Of a DNA stretch of 10,147 bases, positions 6,995-10,147 are shown piece after piece. This stretch comes from Pseudomonadota bacterium. GTDB taxonomy: Bacteria > Pseudomonadota > Alphaproteobacteria > Rhizobiales > Hyphomicrobiaceae. The stretch's first letter is position 1, and each line of letters opens with the position of its first letter. The notes beneath the pieces are model-generated. The model saw only the letters and a list, made by a program, of their open reading frames with translations, did not search any database and had not been told where the DNA came from. A program made the translations under genes and the position numbers. The stretch lies in assembly GCA_023390485.1 (NCBI GenBank), contig JAEWCT010000257.1, forward strand, positions 1 to 10,147, read 5' to 3'.

Positions 6995-8529
6995 TGCCTT
7001 CGCAAAGAGGCCAGGAGATTTCTGCAACGGGATACACGGCTTCCGTCGTCGCGGAGCCTCGCAGCTCCTGGCTCGGCTTCGCATCGCAGCCGCGCGGGCT
7101 TTCAACTCTCTACTTTGCTGAGCTTTGGGAGCGGTTTTCGTTTTACGGCATGCGGGCGCTCCTGGTGCTGTTCATGGTGGCGCCGGCCGCCCAGGGCGGG
7201 CTCGGCTTTGCGACGCCCACCGCGGGCAGCATCTACGGCACTTACGGGATGGCGGTCTATCTACTCGCGCTGCCCGGAGGTTTCATCGCAGACCGGCTTC
7301 TCGGTGCGAAACGGAGCGTGCTCATCGGCGGGGCGACGATCGCCTGCGGGCACTACGCGCTGGCCTGGCCATCCGGCGAAACATTCTACCTTGGCCTGGC
7401 GCTGATCGCGATTGGCACGGGCCTTTTCAAGCCGAATATCTCAGCTCTCGTCGGCGCCCTCTATTCGAAGGACGACTCGCGGCGCGATGCCGGGTTCTCG
7501 CTCTTCTACATGGGCATCAACCTCGGCGCGTTTTTAGCGCCGCTGGTGACGGGCTTCCTGGCGCAGAGCAGCACCTTCAAGGGTTGGCTGGCGGACGCCG
7601 GCTTCGATCCCAATCTCAGCTGGCACTGGGGCTTCGGTGCGGCTGGCGTGGGTATGACGTTTTCGACTTTGCTCTTCTTCCGGAAAATGCGCGACCTCAA
7701 AGATCCCGACGTCGATGGCTCTCAATCGACGTCGTCGGTTGTCCGTCAGGGTCTGTTCGTCGGCGTTGGCTCGCTGTCTCTGCTTGGCCTTGCCTTGCTA
7801 GCCGACGTCGATGGCTTCCATTGGCTGCGCTGGCTTTTCATCATCTTGCCGCTGATGGGCATCGCTTACGGCGCGACGCGCCAAAGCCCCGATGCGCGGC
7901 GCATGGCCGCCGTCGGCGTGTACTTTCTCGCGGCGATGATCTTCTGGGCGATCTTCGAACAGTCGGGCACGTCACTATCGCTTTTTGCCGAGTCGCTGAC
8001 GCGCAACGAAATCTTAGGGCTTTCCTTCCCGTCATCGTGGTATCAATCGGCAAATCCCATCTTCGTCATCCTGCTGACGCCAGTCGCGGCGACGCTCTGG
8101 ATGAAGCTCGGCAAGCAGCAGCCGTCTTCGCCCGTCAAGTTCGGGCTCGGCCTCGTGTTCCTCGCGTCGTCGTTCCTGCTGATGGTTCCGGCCGCGACCT
8201 ACGCGGCGGACGGACGGGTCTCGCCGTTTTGGCTGGTTGGGCTCTACTTCCTGTTCACCGTCGGCGAACTGATGCTGAGCCCGGTCGGGCTTTCGACGAT
8301 GACGCGCATTGCGCCACCAAGGATGTCGGGACAGGTCTTGGGGCTCTGGTTCCTGGCGATGGCGTTTGGAGACAAGCTCGCCGGCGACATCGGGGGCGCA
8401 TTCACGGCGAACGATCCGGATGCGCTGGCCCTGTCATTCCTGGCGCAGGCCGGGCTCGTCGCCGTCGCAGCGGCACTAATGTTCGCGATTGCGCCCACGG
8501 TCAAACGGCTCTCGGAAGGCGAAAGTTAA
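6994..8529 (+). CDS. Proton-coupled oligopeptide (POT/PTR2) family MFS transporter
   Basis: The 511-residue polytopic inner-membrane protein imports di- and tripeptides with protons in characterised relatives. Diagnostic motifs are the helix-1 proton-coupling motif ELWERFSFYG (E43, E46, R47), GGFIADRLLG (95-104), GTGLFKPNIS (141-150) with helix-4 lysine K146, and the PTR2 signature FYMGINLGAF (171-180). Further motifs are FEQSGTSLS (321-329) and helix-10 E425 in GELMLSPVGLS. These match the ionisable residues used for coupling and peptide termini binding in PepT-type structures, so the transporter looks functional. Hydrophobic segments extend to about residue 500, and an insert near 235-250 is the usual cytoplasmic loop. 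ATG 6994-6996 overlaps the previous TAA (TAATG), with AAGGG just upstream. The first 30 residues are a polar leader. Whether the neighbouring PPOX-fold protein acts on an imported compound is unknown. Confidence 0.95.
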   Translation: MPSQRGQEISATGYTASVVAEPRSSWLGFASQPRGLSTLYFAELWERFSFYGMRALLVLFMVAPAAQGGLGFATPTAGSIYGTYGMAVYLLALPGGFIADRLLGAKRSVLIGGATIACGHYALAWPSGETFYLGLALIAIGTGLFKPNISALVGALYSKDDSRRDAGFSLFYMGINLGAFLAPLVTGFLAQSSTFKGWLADAGFDPNLSWHWGFGAAGVGMTFSTLLFFRKMRDLKDPDVDGSQSTSSVVRQGLFVGVGSLSLLGLALLADVDGFHWLRWLFIILPLMGIAYGATRQSPDARRMAAVGVYFLAAMIFWAIFEQSGTSLSLFAESLTRNEILGLSFPSSWYQSANPIFVILLTPVAATLWMKLGKQQPSSPVKFGLGLVFLASSFLLMVPAATYAADGRVSPFWLVGLYFLFTVGELMLSPVGLSTMTRIAPPRMSGQVLGLWFLAMAFGDKLAGDIGGAFTANDPDALALSFLAQAGLVAVAAALMFAIAPTVKRLSEGES

Positions 8530-8539
8530 ACATTGTAAA

Positions 8540-8552
8540 GGCCTCACAGGCC
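8540..8552 (+). terminator. Short hairpin after the POT transporter gene, weak terminator candidate
   Basis: GGCCT (8540-8544) and AGGCC (8548-8552) form a five-base perfect stem with a CAC loop, 11 bases after the transporter's stop codon. The position suits a terminator, but no T-run follows, so it would need Rho or be only a transcript-end stabiliser. Confidence 0.25.
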
Positions 8553-8580
8553 AGAAGTGGGTGGGGCACAGCCTGACGCC

Positions 8581-8586
8581 TTGACA
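8581..8586 (+). promoter_or_regulatory. Possible -35 box for accA
   Basis: TTGACA at 8581-8586 is a perfect sigma-70 -35 hexamer in the gap before accA. At 17-18 bases spacing the -10 region is poor (around GAATGT at 8605-8610). The site is therefore only suggestive. A promoter here would give a leader of roughly 55 bases before GTG 8672 and would exclude the upstream GTG 8600 as the start. Confidence 0.22.
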
Positions 8587-8654
8587 CCCGCGGCCAGCCG
8601 TGGCGAATGTCGCGCGTGAAAAAAGCGCTTGCCGCACGCTTCAGTTGCACAATC

Positions 8655-8661
8655 AGGAAAG
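8655..8661 (+). promoter_or_regulatory. Ribosome binding site favouring the GTG 8672 start of accA
   Basis: AGGAAAG lies ten bases before GTG 8672. Spacing is slightly long but usable. No comparable site precedes the alternative in-frame GTG at 8600. This supports the shorter protein that begins at the conserved AccA N-terminus. Confidence 0.5.
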
Positions 8662-8671
8662 CCCAAGTTCC

Positions 8672-9637
8672 GTGAACGCTACGACCGCATTGCGTACCTA
8701 TCTTGATTTCGAAAAGCCGATCCTCGAGCTCGAAAACAAGGTTGCCGAGCTCAAGGCCATGCAGACCGAAGGCAAGGGTCCGCACATCGCCGACGAGATC
8801 ACCAAGCTCGAGCAGAAGGCGAAGGCCGCTCTGGCCGATACCTATGCGAAGCTGACGCCTTGGCAAAAGACGCTGGTCGCGCGGCACCCGGAACGGCCGC
8901 ACGCGCTCGACTTCATCGGCGGCCTGATCGAGGAATTCACGCCGCTCGCCGGCGACCGCTACTTCGCCGAGGACGAAGCGATCGTCGGCGGCATCGGCCG
9001 ATTCCGCAACCGCTCCGTTCTGGTGCTCGGACACGAGAAGGGCGCCGACACCGAGCAACGCATCCGGCACAATTTCGGCATGGCGCGCCCGGAAGGCTAT
9101 CGCAAGGCCGTGCGCATCATGGAGATGGCCGACCGCTTCAATCTGCCGATCATCACATTCGTCGACACGCCCGGCGCCTATCCGGGGATCGGAGCGGAGG
9201 AGCGCGGCCAGGCCGAAGCCATCGCACGGTCGACGGAATGCTGCCTCAGGCTCGGCGTTCCGATTGTCACTGTCATCGTCGGCGAGGGCGGCTCGGGCGG
9301 CGCAATCGCCATTGCGACGGCTAACCGCATCCTTATGCTCGAACACGCCATCTACTCGGTCATCTCGCCCGAAGGCGCTGCTTCGATCATCTGGCGGGAC
9401 AGCAACAAGAAAGAAGAAGCCGCTACGAACATGAAGATCACGGCGCAGGATCTCGATCAGCTCGGGGTCATCGATGCGATTGTGAAAGAGCCGACCGGCG
9501 GCGCGCATCGCGACCGCGAATCAGTGATTATCGCGACGGGTAACGCGATTGCCCGCATGCTTGCGGAGTTTGACGGCAAGTCGCCCGACGACATCCGGGC
9601 TCAACGTCACGACCGGTTTTTGTCGATCGGTCGCTGA
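8672..9637 (+). CDS. accA: Acetyl-CoA carboxylase carboxyltransferase subunit alpha
   Basis: The protein has 321 residues from GTG 8672, close to the usual 317-320. With AccD it forms the cytosolic carboxyltransferase that moves CO2 from biotin on AccB to acetyl-CoA, giving malonyl-CoA for fatty acid synthesis. The N-terminus has the typical YLDFEKPILELENKVAELK (10-28) and a coiled-coil-like helix to about residue 60. The crotonase-fold core has RHPERPHALDFI (71-82), GHEKGADTEQRIRHNFGMA (120-138), PEGYRKAVRIMEMADRFNLP (140-159), FVDTPGAYPGIGAEERGQ (163-180) and the oxyanion-region GEGGSGGAIAI (204-214). The frame stays open to a GTG at 8600, but those 24 extra residues are unlike AccA and lack a ribosome site. 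The AccD zinc domain is not present here, as expected for split alpha and beta subunits. Confidence 0.97.
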   Translation: MNATTALRTYLDFEKPILELENKVAELKAMQTEGKGPHIADEITKLEQKAKAALADTYAKLTPWQKTLVARHPERPHALDFIGGLIEEFTPLAGDRYFAEDEAIVGGIGRFRNRSVLVLGHEKGADTEQRIRHNFGMARPEGYRKAVRIMEMADRFNLPIITFVDTPGAYPGIGAEERGQAEAIARSTECCLRLGVPIVTVIVGEGGSGGAIAIATANRILMLEHAIYSVISPEGAASIIWRDSNKKEEAATNMKITAQDLDQLGVIDAIVKEPTGGAHRDRESVIIATGNAIARMLAEFDGKSPDDIRAQRHDRFLSIGR

Positions 9638-9690
9638 ACGCGTGGCGCGGCGAGCCCACTGTGATGCCGCATTTGCACACGATACTTGAA

Positions 9691-9720
9691 TTGACTCGGG
9701 TGTCCGCCGATTTCAGTAAT
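9691..9720 (+). promoter_or_regulatory. Candidate sigma-70 promoter for the L,D-transpeptidase gene
   Basis: TTGACT (9691-9696, five of six) is followed after 18 bases by AGTAAT (9715-9720, four of six, keeping the TAAT core). It lies in the 179-base gap after accA and would start transcription near 9727, giving a leader of about 90 bases before ATG 9817. If real, the transpeptidase need not rely on accA readthrough. Confidence 0.38.
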
Positions 9721-9816
9721 CGTTTGAGTTCGTTGTGTCAACAGTCCGCCGACCCGCGGCACGGGGAATTCGTTCGGGACGTGAAGGGCGCATTGGTGGG
9801 AACCAGCATTGGCTCG

Positions 9817-10147
9817 ATGACACGAGCTGTTGTGCGGCTCATGGTTTTGTTCACCGTGGCGACGCTCGCCGCGTGCTCGAGCGCGCCCACCATTCCCCCA
9901 CCCTCCGAAGTGCCTTTATCTAAGGAAGCGCTGGCGTCGCTCGCTAAGAAGGGCATGCAGCCGGGAGCGCCAGTTTTCGTGCGCATCTTCAAGGAAGAAT
10001 CCGAGCTGGAGGTCTGGAAGCAGACGACCAGCGGCGGCTACGCGCTGCTGAAGACCTATCCGATCTGCCGCTGGTCCGGCGAATTGGGGCCGAAGGTGAA
10101 GGAAGGCGACCGGCAGGCGCCGGAAGGCTTCTATACGATCACGCCGG
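9817..10147 (+). CDS. Lipoprotein L,D-transpeptidase (YkuD domain, YafK-like), 3' end cut by window edge
   Basis: The first 110 residues are visible. MTRAVVRLMVLFTVATLAAC is a lipoprotein signal: basic start, hydrophobic core, and lipobox LAAC with the lipidated cysteine at residue 20. A proline-rich spacer (23-33) follows. From residue 52 the sequence VFVRIFKEESELEVWK, LLKTYPICRWSGELGPK and EGDRQAPEGFYTITP matches the start of the YkuD domain of YafK-like murein L,D-transpeptidases. These form or trim 3-3 cross-links or attach proteins to peptidoglycan. The catalytic HxxxxxxxxxxxxxxxSxGCxR region lies beyond the right edge, so activity cannot be judged. ATG 9817 was chosen because it gives a textbook signal length; the frame is open upstream (GTG 9781, ATG 9664 and beyond), but those starts would bury the signal. 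The upstream GGTGGGA is rather distant for a ribosome site. Confidence 0.85.
   Translation, partial: MTRAVVRLMVLFTVATLAACSSAPTIPPPSEVPLSKEALASLAKKGMQPGAPVFVRIFKEESELEVWKQTTSGGYALLKTYPICRWSGELGPKVKEGDRQAPEGFYTITP

Noticed and set aside
7125-8576. 483-codon open frame in another plus frame within the POT transporter gene.
   Set aside because: The translation is arginine/histidine-rich with no hydrophobic pattern, while the overlapping frame carries all POT motifs.
8501-9508. 335-codon open frame on the minus strand opposite accA.
   Set aside because: It is a mirror of AccA codon bias: arginine- and aspartate-rich translation, no recognisable domain, and it covers the 3' end of another gene.
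9609-9632. CGACCG...CGGTCG inverted repeat at the end of accA, considered as a terminator.
   Set aside because: It has a six-base stem with a long loop, lies inside the coding sequence before the stop, and has no following T-run.

Overview
The window is GC-rich alphaproteobacterial chromosome, most likely from the order Hyphomicrobiales (Rhizobiales), perhaps a Hyphomicrobium-like genus. Three things point there: the neighbourhood of aroK, aroB and a CBS/CorC-family gene divergent from xerD and accA; an AroK-AroB fusion; and a palindromic dispersed repeat of the Rhizobiales intergenic type at 3385-3490. The genus is inference from gene order and remembered family sequences, not from a search.

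Layout. On the minus strand, reading leftward from about 3031, are a fused shikimate kinase/3-dehydroquinate synthase and then a CNNM/CorC-type membrane protein cut by the left edge. A divergent intergenic region (3032-3210) separates them from a rightward series: a 47-residue single-pass membrane protein, a large exported protein of unknown function, and the tyrosine recombinase XerD, all tightly spaced. After a 54-base gap with a perfect palindrome come a pyridoxamine-phosphate-oxidase-fold protein and a proton-coupled oligopeptide (POT) transporter joined by a one-base TAATG overlap. A 142-base gap precedes accA (acetyl-CoA carboxylase alpha subunit, probably GTG start). A further 179-base gap with a candidate promoter precedes a lipoprotein L,D-transpeptidase cut by the right edge.

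How the genes fit together. This is mainly housekeeping DNA: aromatic amino-acid precursor synthesis, chromosome dimer resolution, the first step of fatty acid synthesis, and peptidoglycan cross-linking. The PPOX/POT pair looks like a two-gene insertion between xerD and accA, which I recall as closer neighbours in related genomes.

I found no RNA genes, CRISPR arrays, insertion sequences, defence islands or phage genes, and no convincing new multi-gene system. The most unusual feature is that the large exported protein appears to be translated straight through the dispersed palindromic repeat, which supplies the start of its signal sequence. No gene-free stretch exceeds 300 bases.
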